Program-made: the position numbers and the translations under genes
Part shown: positions 1 through 7,449 of the stretch, in pieces
How the letters are laid out: every line of letters begins with the position of its first letter
Position numbering within the stretch: the first letter of the stretch is position 1
Notes under the pieces: generated by a model
Databases searched by the model: none
The model's input: the letters and a program-made list of their open reading frames with translations, nothing else
What the model was told of the DNA's origin: nothing
DNA from: Permianibacter sp046297695
GTDB lineage: Bacteria; Pseudomonadota; Gammaproteobacteria; Enterobacterales; Permianibacteraceae
Direction: 5' to 3'
Assembly (NCBI GenBank): GCA_046297695.1
Contig: JBKBHF010000050.1
Span: 1-25,759 of the forward strand
DNA length: 25,759 bases

Positions 1-1
1 G

Positions 2-1222
2 GCTTCTTCGAGAGAATGCATGCACATCGCCCGCGCCGACGTCCTGCGGCCGTTTTATCAGTGGCTGGCCGCGCTGGTAGTGCTGACCGTGCTGTTGTCG
101 GTGCTGTTGTTGCTGTTCGGCGGCCATATCGCCTCCCGGTTCAGCCGACCGCTGGACCTGCTCGCGCAGTACACCAGCCAGTGGCGGGTCGGCAGCCCGT
201 GGCGGGCGCGGCTGCCGGCGCGCAGCAGCGCCGAACTGCAGCAACTGGCCGACAATCTGGCGCAGATGGCGCAACGGGAAAATCTCGGCCAGAAAGCGCT
301 GACCGAAGCGCTCCTGGCAACCCAGCAAGTCGAAGAACAGTTCCGCCATCTGTTCGAGAATTCACCGGTTGCCTGCCTGCTCGCCAACCAGCGCGGCGAG
401 ATCCAGTTGATCAATCCGGCCTGTGCCTCGCTGTTTGGTTACCGGGTCGACGAATTGCGCGGCCAATCGGTGGAATTGCTGATCCCGGAAGAAGCGCGCG
501 CCGAACATACTGCGCGCGTAGCCGCCTTCTTTAGTGCGCCACGCGAACGGCTGCTCGGCGTCAGTCGCGATCTGTACGGCCAGCGCCGCGATGGCGTCAA
601 ACTGCAGATCGAAATCGGGGTGACACCTATCCGGCTCGGAGGCGAGCCACTGGCGCTGGCAACCATCAACGATTTGTCGACCCGCAAAGCCTATGAGCAG
701 GCGCTGCTGGCCATGAGTCGCACCGACGGCCTGACCGGCATCGCCAACCGGCGCCATTTCGACCAGGTGCTCGCCGATGAATGGCGCCGGCTGCGCCGTG
801 GCAAACAGGGCGCCGCGCTGCTGATGATCGACATCGATCACTTCAAGGCCTTGAACGATCGGCACGGCCATCTGCTGGGCGATGAAACGCTACGTGTAGT
901 AAGCAAGACCCTGAAGCAGCAACTGCATCGGCCGGGCGATTTCATTGCCCGCTATGGCGGCGAGGAATTTGTCGTGCTGCTGCCCGATACCGATCGCGAC
1001 GGTGCCATGGTACTGGCCGAACAGATGCGCCTCGCGGTCGAGCAATTGCCAATGGTCGGCGCCAGCGCCGATGATCCGGGCAGCGGTACGCCAATCAGCA
1101 TCAGTGTCGGCGTCGGTCACTGCCGCGACTGCAATGACTGCGAAGCGGCCGAACTCTTGGCGGTCGCCGACCGCCAGCTCTACGGCGCCAAACGCGCCGG
1201 CCGCAACCGGGTCATGGGTTGA
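2..1222 (+). CDS. Membrane diguanylate cyclase (HAMP-PAS-GGDEF), 5' end outside window
   Basis: The protein would make cyclic di-GMP from two GTP at the inner membrane. The reading frame is open to the left edge, so the N-terminus, probably a periplasmic sensor domain and a first membrane helix, is missing. What remains starts with a strongly hydrophobic helix (WLAALVVLTVLLSVLLLLFG), then a HAMP-like linker with SRPLDLL, a PAS domain (FRHLFENSPVACLL to about INDLS) and a GGDEF domain opening with DGLTGIANRRHFD. The active-site signature is RYGGEEF. An inhibitory RxxD (RPGD) lies five residues before GGEEF, the spacing of a c-di-GMP product-inhibition I-site, so the enzyme looks active and feedback-inhibited. 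An internal ATG at 20 exists but sits inside the membrane region and is unlikely to be the real start. The gene converges on the HutD-family gene, 31 bases away. Confidence 0.93.
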   Translation, partial: ASSRECMHIARADVLRPFYQWLAALVVLTVLLSVLLLLFGGHIASRFSRPLDLLAQYTSQWRVGSPWRARLPARSSAELQQLADNLAQMAQRENLGQKALTEALLATQQVEEQFRHLFENSPVACLLANQRGEIQLINPACASLFGYRVDELRGQSVELLIPEEARAEHTARVAAFFSAPRERLLGVSRDLYGQRRDGVKLQIEIGVTPIRLGGEPLALATINDLSTRKAYEQALLAMSRTDGLTGIANRRHFDQVLADEWRRLRRGKQGAALLMIDIDHFKALNDRHGHLLGDETLRVVSKTLKQQLHRPGDFIARYGGEEFVVLLPDTDRDGAMVLAEQMRLAVEQLPMVGASADDPGSGTPISISVGVGHCRDCNDCEAAELLAVADRQLYGAKRAGRNRVMG

Positions 1223-1253
1223 ATCACGGGCAACCGAGGCGGATGTTTGCCGA

Positions 1254-1862
1254 TCAACGCAGCGCGATCACGATGGCCGCTGCGGCATTGCCTGCGACAT
1301 TTCCTGTCGTATTGCCTGTCGTATTGCCCGCCGCACTCAGCATCAGCTCACCACTCTCGTCGCTGAGCTGCAGGGTTTGTTCGGCATCGAGCAAATAACC
1401 GTGGCCGTTTAGCTCGGCAAAGATCCGACCGGATGCGACAAAGACAAAGCTTTGGGGCGCAACCGGCACCGGCTGCCGCGCTGCCGTGAGCGGCACGATC
1501 TGCAACGCTCCCGTCACCTCGCCACGGCGAACCATCAGATTGAAATCGCGCACCGGACCGTCGATCAGCGTGCACTGAACCGTCGCCTCGCCGGCAAAGG
1601 CAAACGGCTGCAACGGCGCCACAATCCGTTCCGGATTGGCGCCGACGCCGTGCAGACAAAAACCGTTGCCGGTGAGCATCAGGATCGTCCGATCGATGCC
1701 ATCAAAACGCGAGAACGGACCATCACTGGCAACTTCGGCAATCGACAGGCGCCAGCGATTGCCGGCGGCATCGTCGTCGCGGGCGATTTCGTGGGTGATA
1801 CCACCGCCATTCTTCCAGGCTTGGGTCTGCCAGTGATGCGGAAACAGCACGCGAACCGTCAT
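1254..1862 (-). CDS. HutD/Ves family protein
   Basis: A 202-residue cupin-like protein. The N-terminal run WKNGGGITHEIAR and the later SIAEVASDGPFSRFDGIDRT are hallmarks of the HutD/Ves family, small proteins linked in other bacteria to histidine-utilisation clusters (HutD) or to cold stress (Ves). No hut genes are visible here, so a histidine role is not supported by context. The gene lies 25 bases downstream of prlC on the same strand and is probably co-transcribed with it. The ATG at 1862 has only a weak upstream GGA. The C-terminus is odd: after the family domain it ends in a low-complexity tail of four-residue repeats (AGNT TGNT TGNV AGNA) encoded by a 12-base tandem repeat, followed by an Ala/Ile-rich end. 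Family assignment is firm; the biochemical role is unknown. Confidence 0.88.
   Translation of the reverse strand: MTVRVLFPHHWQTQAWKNGGGITHEIARDDDAAGNRWRLSIAEVASDGPFSRFDGIDRTILMLTGNGFCLHGVGANPERIVAPLQPFAFAGEATVQCTLIDGPVRDFNLMVRRGEVTGALQIVPLTAARQPVPVAPQSFVFVASGRIFAELNGHGYLLDAEQTLQLSDESGELMLSAAGNTTGNTTGNVAGNAAAAIVIALR
1290..1337. repeat. 12-base tandem repeat, four copies, inside the HutD-family gene
   Basis: Four 12-base units (gcctgcgacatt, tcctgtcgtatt, gcctgtcgtatt, gcccgccgcact) lie end to end. The two middle units differ at one base; the outer ones have diverged. The period is a multiple of three, so copy-number changes would keep the reading frame and only lengthen or shorten the C-terminal GN-rich tail of the protein. 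Confidence 0.85.
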
Positions 1863-1887
1863 GGGCTATGGCTTCCGTTGCCGAGCA

Positions 1888-3906
1888 TCAGGCCGCAATG
1901 CCGTTGTGACGCAGCAGCGCATCGATCCGCGGCTCCCGGCCACGAAAAGCCTTGAAGCTTTCCAGCGCCGGCCGGGTGCCGCCGACGGCCAGCACTTCTT
2001 TCCGGAACCGCTCACCGCTTTGCCGATCGAACACGCCGTCTTCCTCGAACTTGGCGAAGGCATCGGCCGACAGCACTTCCGCCCATTTGTAGCTGTAATA
2101 ACCGGCAGCGTAGCCACCGGCGAAAATGTGGCTGAAGCTGTGCGGAAAGCGGTTGAACGCCGGCGCCTTGATCACCGACACCTCGTCACGCACGGCATCG
2201 AGCACCTGCATGACATCGGTCGTGCCGGGCTGGTAATGCGCATGCAGGCGCAGATCGAACAGCGAGAATTCGATCTGGCGAATCATCTGCATCGCACTCT
2301 GGAAATGTTTCGCTGCCAGCAAGCGGTCGATCAGCGCATCCGGCAAGGGTTCACCGGTTTGCCAGTGCGCCGACAGTTTTTTCAACGCGGCTTTTTCCCA
2401 GCAGAAATTTTCCATGAACTGCGACGGCAACTCGACCGCGTCCCACTCGACGCCATGAATGCCGGTTGCCGACAGGTAATCGACTTCCGACAGCATGTGG
2501 TGCAGACCATGGCCGAACTCGTGGAAGGTGGTCACGACATCGTCGTGGGTCAGCAACGCCGGCTTGCCTTCGGCCGGGCCAGCGAAATTGCAGGTCAGGA
2601 ACGCGATCGGTTTCTGCAGCTTGCCAGCGAACCGGAACCGGCCCTGGGCGTCATCCATCCAGGCACCGCCACGCTTGTGCTGACGGGCGTGCAGATCGAT
2701 ATAGAAATGGGCGATGGTGTCGCCGCTGGCGTTTTGCACATCAAAGAAGCGCACCGACGGATGCCAGCGATCAAACTCCTGCGCTTCGCTGAACTTGACG
2801 CCAAACAGCTGCCAGGCCACGTCAAACAAACCGGCCAGCACTTTGCTTTCCGGGAAATACGGCCGCAGCTCTTCGTCGCTGATGTTGTATTTGTGTTGGC
2901 GCAGTTTTTCGCTGTAGTAGGCAATGTCCCAGACCTGCAGCGCATCGCAGCCGTGTTCGCGTTTGGCGTAGGCTGCGAGCTCGGCCAGATCGGTTTCGGC
3001 CTGATGCCGGGCGCGCTTGGCCAGATCGCTGAGGAAATGATCGACCTGCTCGGCGCTTTCCGCCATTTTGCCGGCCAGCGACAGCGCCGCGTAATCGGAA
3101 AAGCCGAGCAACTGGGCGAGTTCGTGACGCGCCGCCAGCGTGTCGCGAATGACCTGACTGTTGTCGAACTGGCCGGCCTGCGGTCCTTGATCCGATGCCC
3201 GTGTCGCGTAGGCGGTGTACACCTCCTGACGCAGCGCGCGGTCATCGGCATAGGTCATCACGGCGAGGTAACTCGGTCCTTCGAGCGTGATGAGATAGCC
3301 TTCCATGCCACGCGCTTTGGCCGTTTCCCGGGCGTTGGCGAGCGCACTGTCCGGCAAGCCTTGCAGCGCGGCTGCGTCATTGAACTGACGGGTCCAGGCC
3401 ATCGTGGCGTCGAGCAATTGCTGTTCGAATGTGGCACCGAGATCGGACAGCTGCTGCTGCAGTTCGGCGTAGCGGGCTTTCTTGTCGGTGGGCAACGCAA
3501 TGCCGGACAGCTCGAAATCGCGAATCGCTTCGTTGACGATGTGGCGCTGGGCGGCGTTCAGTGCGGGATCGTGATCGCGAATGACCAGATAGGCTTGGTA
3601 CAGCGCTTCGTTTTGTTCGAGCTCGGTACTGTACTCGGTCAGCAACGGCAGGGCGTTGTTGTAGGCCTCGCGCAAAGCCGGCGAATCGCAGACCGAGTGC
3701 AGATGGCTGATCCGCGACCACCATTTGTGCAGATCATTTTCGGCCGCTTCCAGCGGCGTCACCAGATTGTCCCAGCGATAGTCATGGGTGGCGGCGAGCA
3801 GCGCTTTCAGGGTGGCGCGGTTGGTGTCGAGCTTTTGCTGCAGTTCCGGAATCACGCGTTCCGGGACAACATCGGTGAAACGGGGCAGTTCAGTCACGGC
3901 AGTCAT
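1888..3906 (-). CDS. prlC: Oligopeptidase A, M3 family zinc metallopeptidase
   Basis: Cytoplasmic zinc oligopeptidase that degrades short peptides, including cleaved signal peptides. The protein has 672 residues from the start chosen here, close to the about 680 of Escherichia coli PrlC. The M3 zinc motif HEFGH is at residues 462-466 within TTFHEFGHGLHH, with downstream GVEWDAVELPSQFMENF and the C-terminal YKWAEVLSADAF typical of the family. Three in-frame ATGs (3924, 3915, 3906) lie close together; I chose 3906 because MTAVTELPRF lines up with the usual start just before the FxxLPxF region. The frame stays open further upstream, but that extension is arginine-rich and unlike the family. The gene follows a small secreted-protein gene by 71 bases and precedes the HutD-family gene by 25 bases, suggesting one leftward transcript. 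Confidence 0.95.
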   Translation of the reverse strand: MTAVTELPRFTDVVPERVIPELQQKLDTNRATLKALLAATHDYRWDNLVTPLEAAENDLHKWWSRISHLHSVCDSPALREAYNNALPLLTEYSTELEQNEALYQAYLVIRDHDPALNAAQRHIVNEAIRDFELSGIALPTDKKARYAELQQQLSDLGATFEQQLLDATMAWTRQFNDAAALQGLPDSALANARETAKARGMEGYLITLEGPSYLAVMTYADDRALRQEVYTAYATRASDQGPQAGQFDNSQVIRDTLAARHELAQLLGFSDYAALSLAGKMAESAEQVDHFLSDLAKRARHQAETDLAELAAYAKREHGCDALQVWDIAYYSEKLRQHKYNISDEELRPYFPESKVLAGLFDVAWQLFGVKFSEAQEFDRWHPSVRFFDVQNASGDTIAHFYIDLHARQHKRGGAWMDDAQGRFRFAGKLQKPIAFLTCNFAGPAEGKPALLTHDDVVTTFHEFGHGLHHMLSEVDYLSATGIHGVEWDAVELPSQFMENFCWEKAALKKLSAHWQTGEPLPDALIDRLLAAKHFQSAMQMIRQIEFSLFDLRLHAHYQPGTTDVMQVLDAVRDEVSVIKAPAFNRFPHSFSHIFAGGYAAGYYSYKWAEVLSADAFAKFEEDGVFDRQSGERFRKEVLAVGGTRPALESFKAFRGREPRIDALLRHNGIAA

Positions 3907-3977
3907 GGCAACCATCGGTTCCATTGGAAAGTTGCCGTTATTGTCGCACAGGCATCGGGCAAACGCCGACGCCGCCG

Positions 3978-4445
3978 TTATTGCCGGGTCAGCTCGAACC
4001 AGACCCCGTCGACGACCGTGATCAGCCGGTTGGGGCCGGCCACCAGCACGGTGTTGCCGGCCAGGAATTCGACATCGGCATCCATGCAATTGATGTCGAT
4101 GGCCAGCACGTCGTCACTGGTCAGGCCGAGGTCCTCAAAATAGAGGCCGAACAGCTGATGCAGGTTCGCCGAGGTTTCGTGGTAACTGTCGAACAACGGT
4201 CGCTCGCAGCGGACGCCGGCAAACTCGGCACTGCTGGCGGTGTAGTGCGCTTCGGCACCGAGCAGCGATTCGATTTCATCGGGCGTCAGTGCAGCGGCGG
4301 TGCCGGCCGCCAGCTCGCGGCGAATGACCCAGTCGCCGGCGATCAACTGCACCGGTGCATTCGCTTGTGCCGTTGCAGCGGCGGTGCCGCTGGCGCAGCC
4401 CATCGCGCCGGTTAACCACAGTGCCAACAACGCGAGCCGTTTCAT
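3978..4445 (-). CDS. Small secreted protein, probable lipoprotein, unknown function
   Basis: A 155-residue protein I do not recognise. It begins MKRLALLALWLTGAMGC: two basic residues, a hydrophobic core and a cysteine at 17 preceded by A-M-G, which fits a relaxed lipobox, so it may be lipid-anchored; if not, an ordinary signal peptide is possible. The mature part is acidic and contains GDWVIRRELAAG, a possible LTPDEIESLLG helix and several acidic stretches (DINCMDADVEF). Three further cysteines are spaced widely (GVRCERP, INCMDAD and the signal-region Cys). The upstream region carries a TATAAG-like sequence and AAGGA about ten bases before the ATG at 4445. It lies between aroE and prlC, all leftward, but 114 and 71 base gaps leave operon membership unsure. 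Confidence 0.7.
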   Translation of the reverse strand: MKRLALLALWLTGAMGCASGTAAATAQANAPVQLIAGDWVIRRELAAGTAAALTPDEIESLLGAEAHYTASSAEFAGVRCERPLFDSYHETSANLHQLFGLYFEDLGLTSDDVLAIDINCMDADVEFLAGNTVLVAGPNRLITVVDGVWFELTRQ

Positions 4446-4496
4446 GGCCGGAATGTCCTTATAGCGAAAATGTCTCTGGTCGAGCGCGGTACGTTG

Positions 4497-4530
4497 CCGA
4501 GACTTGTCTGTTACCGAGGCTTGTCTGTTG
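4497..4530. repeat. 17-base tandem duplication upstream of the small lipoprotein gene
   Basis: Two head-to-tail 17-base copies, CCGAGACTTGTCTGTTA and CCGAGGCTTGTCTGTTG, match at 15 of 17 positions. They fill the middle of the 114-base gap between aroE and the secreted-protein gene, about 50-85 bases before that gene's start, where an activator or repressor site could lie. A chance duplication is equally possible. Confidence 0.8.
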
Positions 4531-4559
4531 CGGAAATGTCGCCCGTTGCCGCGACGGCA

Positions 4560-5384
4560 TCAAAAGCCGTCACGATGCAGCGGCGCGGTGTCCGGCTGGC
4601 AATTATGCCAGCGAGCAAAGGCAACGGCGGCCTGCTCGATCAGCATGCCGCGGCCATCGTGTACGGGATTGAGACCACGTTCACGCATTGCCGCCAGCGT
4701 CCCAGCCGCGCGTTCGCCATAGTTCAAATCGTAACCGCTGGCCGCTGCCGCCAGCGGCAGATCGGCGAGCAAGTCGGCAGCGCCGTCGCTGACCGTGCTG
4801 ATGACCAGATCGTACGGGGCATCACCGACGGCCGCGAGGCGCAACAGCGGGTTTGCGTGCCGGGCCAGCAACGCCTCGGCATTGGCCGGGGTCCGGTTGC
4901 GCAGCGCGAGCACCGTCGGTTCGGCATCGAGCAACGCCGGGATCACACCGGCCGCCGCACCACCGGCACCGAGCAGCAGCACGCGCCGGCCGCGGATCGC
5001 GATGGCAAGGCGCTGCAGATCCTGCACCAAGCCGACGCCATCGGTATTGTCGGCCCAGATCCGGCCGCTGCGGTCGCAGCCCAGGGTGTTGGCGGCGCCG
5101 GCGCGGCGTGCGCGTTCACTGCAGTCGGCGGCGAGCGCCAGCGCGGCCGTTTTGTGCGGCAAGGTGACACTGAGGCCGCGGCCACCGCTGGCAAAGAATG
5201 CCCGCACGGTATCGGCGAATGCCGCTGGGCTGGCCTCAATGCGGTCGTACTGCAGCGACAGACCAAGCTGGGCGGCAAAGGCAAGATGGATCGGCGGACT
5301 TTTCGAGTGCGCGATCGGCTGGCCAATGACGGCGCAACGGACCGCTGGGCTGGCGACTGCGGGATGGTTTTCGGGCAATGACAC
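4560..5384 (-). CDS. aroE: Shikimate dehydrogenase
   Basis: Reduces 3-dehydroshikimate to shikimate with NADPH in the cytoplasmic shikimate pathway leading to aromatic amino acids. The domain opens RCAVIGQPIAHSKSP (substrate-binding SKSP) and continues with GLSVTLPHKTAAL, containing the catalytic lysine, then ADNTDGVGLVQDL with the catalytic aspartate. The nucleotide-binding loop is LLLGAGGAAAGV, followed by RNRTPANAEAL, the NADP-favouring basic region. No ATG exists near the domain start; I chose GTG at 5384 (then SLPENHPAV), giving 274 residues, close to the family's usual length, with GAG just upstream; a TTG at 5378 is the alternative. The frame is open for another 525 bases upstream, but that overlaps the divergent carbonic anhydrase gene and has no domain character. 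Confidence 0.93.
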   Translation of the reverse strand: MSLPENHPAVASPAVRCAVIGQPIAHSKSPPIHLAFAAQLGLSLQYDRIEASPAAFADTVRAFFASGGRGLSVTLPHKTAALALAADCSERARRAGAANTLGCDRSGRIWADNTDGVGLVQDLQRLAIAIRGRRVLLLGAGGAAAGVIPALLDAEPTVLALRNRTPANAEALLARHANPLLRLAAVGDAPYDLVISTVSDGAADLLADLPLAAAASGYDLNYGERAAGTLAAMRERGLNPVHDGRGMLIEQAAVAFARWHNCQPDTAPLHRDGF

Positions 5385-5586
5385 GATCTCGGTTTCCGGT
5401 GCGGGTGAATGCGGCCACGGCAATGCGTGCCCACTGTCATCTTGCCAAGCGGCCGCCGCAACGCAATATGAAAATGCCGACTTTCCGCGCTGACAACGCT
5501 GCTCGGTGCAGTCAGCCCGGCACGCTGGGGTAGAATCGCCGACCGACCTGGCCGTACAGGCCGTCCTCAGCAACGGAAACCAACCC
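5385..5586. promoter_or_regulatory. Divergent intergenic region between aroE and can
   Basis: About 200 bases separate the two divergent starts, so promoters for both must lie here or overlap the gene ends. On the plus strand TAGAAT at 5531-5536 is a good -10 candidate for can, about 50 bases before its ATG, but no matching -35 hexamer sits at the expected distance. On the minus strand TTGTCA near 5491-5496 could be a -35 box for aroE, again without a convincing -10. I see no operator or riboswitch. Confidence 0.4.
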
Positions 5587-6240
5587 ATGTCAGATGTCAA
5601 CGCCGAAGCCGGCGGCGCGCACCCGGATGCCATGCGGCAATTGCTGCTCAACAACCGGCAATGGGCCGAACGGATGACCCGCGACGATCCGGAGTTCTTC
5701 CAGCGCCTGACCAAGCAGCAGCGGCCGGAGTACCTGTGGATTGGCTGCTCGGATTCCCGGGTGCCGGCCAACCAGATCATGGGTTTGGCGCCGGGCGAAG
5801 TGTTCGTCCACCGCAACGTCGCCAACGTGGTCAGCCTGACCGATTTCAACTGCCTTGCCGTGCTGCAGTACGCGGTCGAAGTGTTGCAGGTCAAACATAT
5901 CATCGTCACCGGCCACTATGGCTGCGGCGGTGTCATCGCGGCCTATGACGGCAACGCGCCGGGGCTGGTCGATCACTGGCTGGAGAATGTCCGTCATGTC
6001 TGCCGGCAACATGAAAAAGAACTGGCGCTGAATCCGGATCGGGAAGCGGTGCTGAACCGCCTGTGCGAACTGAACGTGCGTGCCCAGGTGATCAACGTCG
6101 CGCAGACCCGCATCGTCCAGAAAGCCTGGGCACGCGGTCAGGAGCTGACGATTCACGCGCTGATCTATTCGGTCAGCGACGGCCTGATTCGTGAGCTCGG
6201 TTTGCATATCAGCGGCCCGGAGCAGGTGCCGGCGAACTGA
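5587..6240 (+). CDS. can: Beta-class carbonic anhydrase
   Basis: Interconverts carbon dioxide and bicarbonate in the cytoplasm, supplying bicarbonate to carboxylases. The protein has 217 residues, as in E. coli Can (about 220). Zinc ligands are visible: Cys54 in CSDSR with Asp56 and Arg58, His110 and Cys113 in HYGCGG. The intervening FVHRNVANVV is the family's conserved dimer and active-site segment. I chose ATG 5587 over upstream in-frame codons because the domain begins right after it (MRQLLLNNRQWAERM) and a GGAAA lies ten bases upstream. The gene is monocistronic: divergent from aroE on its left and closed by a strong terminator on its right. Confidence 0.96.
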   Translation: MSDVNAEAGGAHPDAMRQLLLNNRQWAERMTRDDPEFFQRLTKQQRPEYLWIGCSDSRVPANQIMGLAPGEVFVHRNVANVVSLTDFNCLAVLQYAVEVLQVKHIIVTGHYGCGGVIAAYDGNAPGLVDHWLENVRHVCRQHEKELALNPDREAVLNRLCELNVRAQVINVAQTRIVQKAWARGQELTIHALIYSVSDGLIRELGLHISGPEQVPAN

Positions 6241-6259
6241 CGTCCGTTGCCATTCACGC

Positions 6260-6293
6260 AAAACAAAAGCCCGCGCATGCGGGCTTTTGTTTT
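6260..6293. terminator. Bidirectional intrinsic terminator after can
   Basis: A perfect 15-base-pair stem, AAAACAAAAGCCCGC paired with GCGGGCTTTTGTTTT around a four-base GCAT loop. The T-rich arm follows the GC stem when read on either strand, so it can stop both the rightward can transcript and leftward transcripts of the 6311-9834 block. Confidence 0.95.
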
Positions 6294-6310
6294 GTTCGGA
6301 CGCTGCACGT

Positions 6311-6828
6311 TCAGGCTGGTTTGGTGATGATGATGTTCGGGTCAAGTTCAATAATTCCGTGCTTAGCACCATCGGCCGCTCTGATTGTGTATTTCAGCAA
6401 CCTACCACCGATCAAGTCTGGAATACCCTCGACATGAAGTACGTAATCGCAGTGAGTCGAGTCATCACCGTTACATTCACTTTGTAACCGACCGGATGAA
6501 ACCAAGAGGGCCGTTACATCTCTGCCGGACTCATCTTGGAAGATCAGTTGATAGGACGCTGTCTTGCCCCCCTGAACAAGACTTTCGCATCCTGTTTTTC
6601 TACCACGGATATTGTCATCTGCTCAGGCTTTACTTGATACCTCCTCACAAGCAGTGTGTTGTCACCGGCACGGCAGATGTCGGACAAAACACCGATATCG
6701 ACGCATGCTTTCGCCCCCTCGCATCGCCCACTGTATCGCACACTTTCGAGCTCACATTTAGCTATCGCAACATCTTCAGACCGAGCATTTTGTGCTAGAA
6801 AAATAAGCATAGCGAACGTGGTCCCCAC
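6311..6828 (-). pseudogene. Frame-broken small exported protein with C-terminal DPxIIxTKPA motif
   Basis: Two leftward reading frames form one gene if a single base is restored. The first (6828 to a stop at 6544) begins with a hydrophobic segment (TTFAMLIFLAQNARS) that looks like a signal peptide. The second (no proper start, stop at 6311) ends LDPNIIITKPA. They differ by one frame at a run of six C on the plus strand (6567-6572, six G in the mRNA). Adding one G, or a -1 ribosomal shift there, joins FRGG to KTASYQLIFQDESGRD and gives an uninterrupted protein of about 172 residues. The start is also doubtful: GTG 6828 has no well-spaced ribosome site, while an AGGAG sits at a distance suiting a non-canonical codon nine bases on. 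The C-terminus matches that of the 6999-7388 protein, so the two are paralogues. Base composition is close to half GC, below the neighbours. Decay, a sequencing error in the homopolymer, or programmed slippage are all possible. Confidence 0.72.
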
Positions 6829-6931
6829 CAGGATGCGTGACCGCTCCTGTGCAACAGAACCAACCGAACTGCCACGATGGTGGGGTAGCCGCGTATTGAA
6901 CTCATTCGTCTTTCAAACTCCTTTTTGCTGT

Positions 6932-6957
6932 GTGGCGATGTGGAAACACATCGCCAC
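6932..6957. other. Perfect 11-bp hairpin with GAAA loop
   Basis: GTGGCGATGTG pairs perfectly with CACATCGCCAC around the loop GAAA. It lies between the two DPxIIxTKPA genes, about 40 bases past the stop of the upstream one. On the minus strand the loop reads TTTC and is followed by ACAGCAAAAAGGAG, with no T-run, so it is not a standard leftward terminator; it may be an mRNA-stabilising or processing element. On the plus strand it is followed by GTTGCGTTTTTGC, weakly terminator-like, although no rightward gene needs one. Confidence 0.8.
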
Positions 6958-6998
6958 GTTGCGTTTTTGCAAAGTCGCTTCGACAGCAAAACGAAGTG

Positions 6999-7388
6999 TT
7001 ACGCAGGTTTTGTGACAATTATTGATGGGTCCAACGTACCGCCATCGGTATCGATGTGATATTCGTAAGGCATGCCGGTGTAGCGAAAGTCGCTGGCATG
7101 CAGTTCTTGGGCAAAGGCATAGCCCTTATCGAGGCTCTTGCCGGCTTTCGAGGTGCGCCGACCGGAATCCGGATCATCAAACCAGACCGTGAATTTCTGC
7201 GTGCACTCCCACAGAATGTGTTTGTTCTGTGGCACGTAAACCGTTTGCTGATCTGGATTGGCCAGCACTGGATTGAGCGTTACCGGATCGATATTGACTT
7301 GAATGACGACATGATCGGCGGGTTTCTTGCCAAGATTCATTGCGGTATCCGGTCGTGACGACTTGCCCGGCTCATAAGTATTTGCCAT
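6999..7388 (-). CDS. Small protein of unknown family ending in DPxIIxTKPA
   Basis: A 129-residue protein I do not recognise by name. It starts MANTYEPGKSSRPD with no signal peptide. An excellent GGGAGG five bases before ATG 7388 fixes the start. The body alternates short hydrophobic and polar stretches: VVIQVNIDPVTLNPVL, HILWECTQKFTVWFDD, FRYTGMPYEYHIDTDG and LDPSIIVTKPA. The pattern of a Trp strand, an FxVxF strand, a late YxYxI strand and a terminal DPxII strand suggests a small all-beta, cupredoxin- or Ig-like sandwich, which is inference only. The gene is 61 bases downstream of the TPR/cyclase-like gene on the same strand and is probably in its operon. A broken, apparently exported paralogue follows at 6311-6828. 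The paired arrangement suggests that these proteins serve the TPR protein or share its target. Confidence 0.82.
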   Translation of the reverse strand: MANTYEPGKSSRPDTAMNLGKKPADHVVIQVNIDPVTLNPVLANPDQQTVYVPQNKHILWECTQKFTVWFDDPDSGRRTSKAGKSLDKGYAFAQELHASDFRYTGMPYEYHIDTDGGTLDPSIIVTKPA

Positions 7389-7449
7389 AGCTGCCTCCCG
7401 AGCCTTCCGGCTCGCGTGCCCGACACGCAAGGAGAGTGTGCCGAGCGGG

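Noticed and set aside
1861..4143. 760-codon open frame on the plus strand opposite prlC
   Set aside because: Mirror frame of a high-GC gene. No domains; prlC on the other strand has complete catalytic motifs.
6795..6989. 64-codon minus-strand frame ending CLFF, with an AGGAG and an ATG inside it
   Set aside because: It overlaps the start of the broken DPxII gene in another frame and has no continuation. It may be a remnant of the true start after a second frameshift, but I cannot show that.
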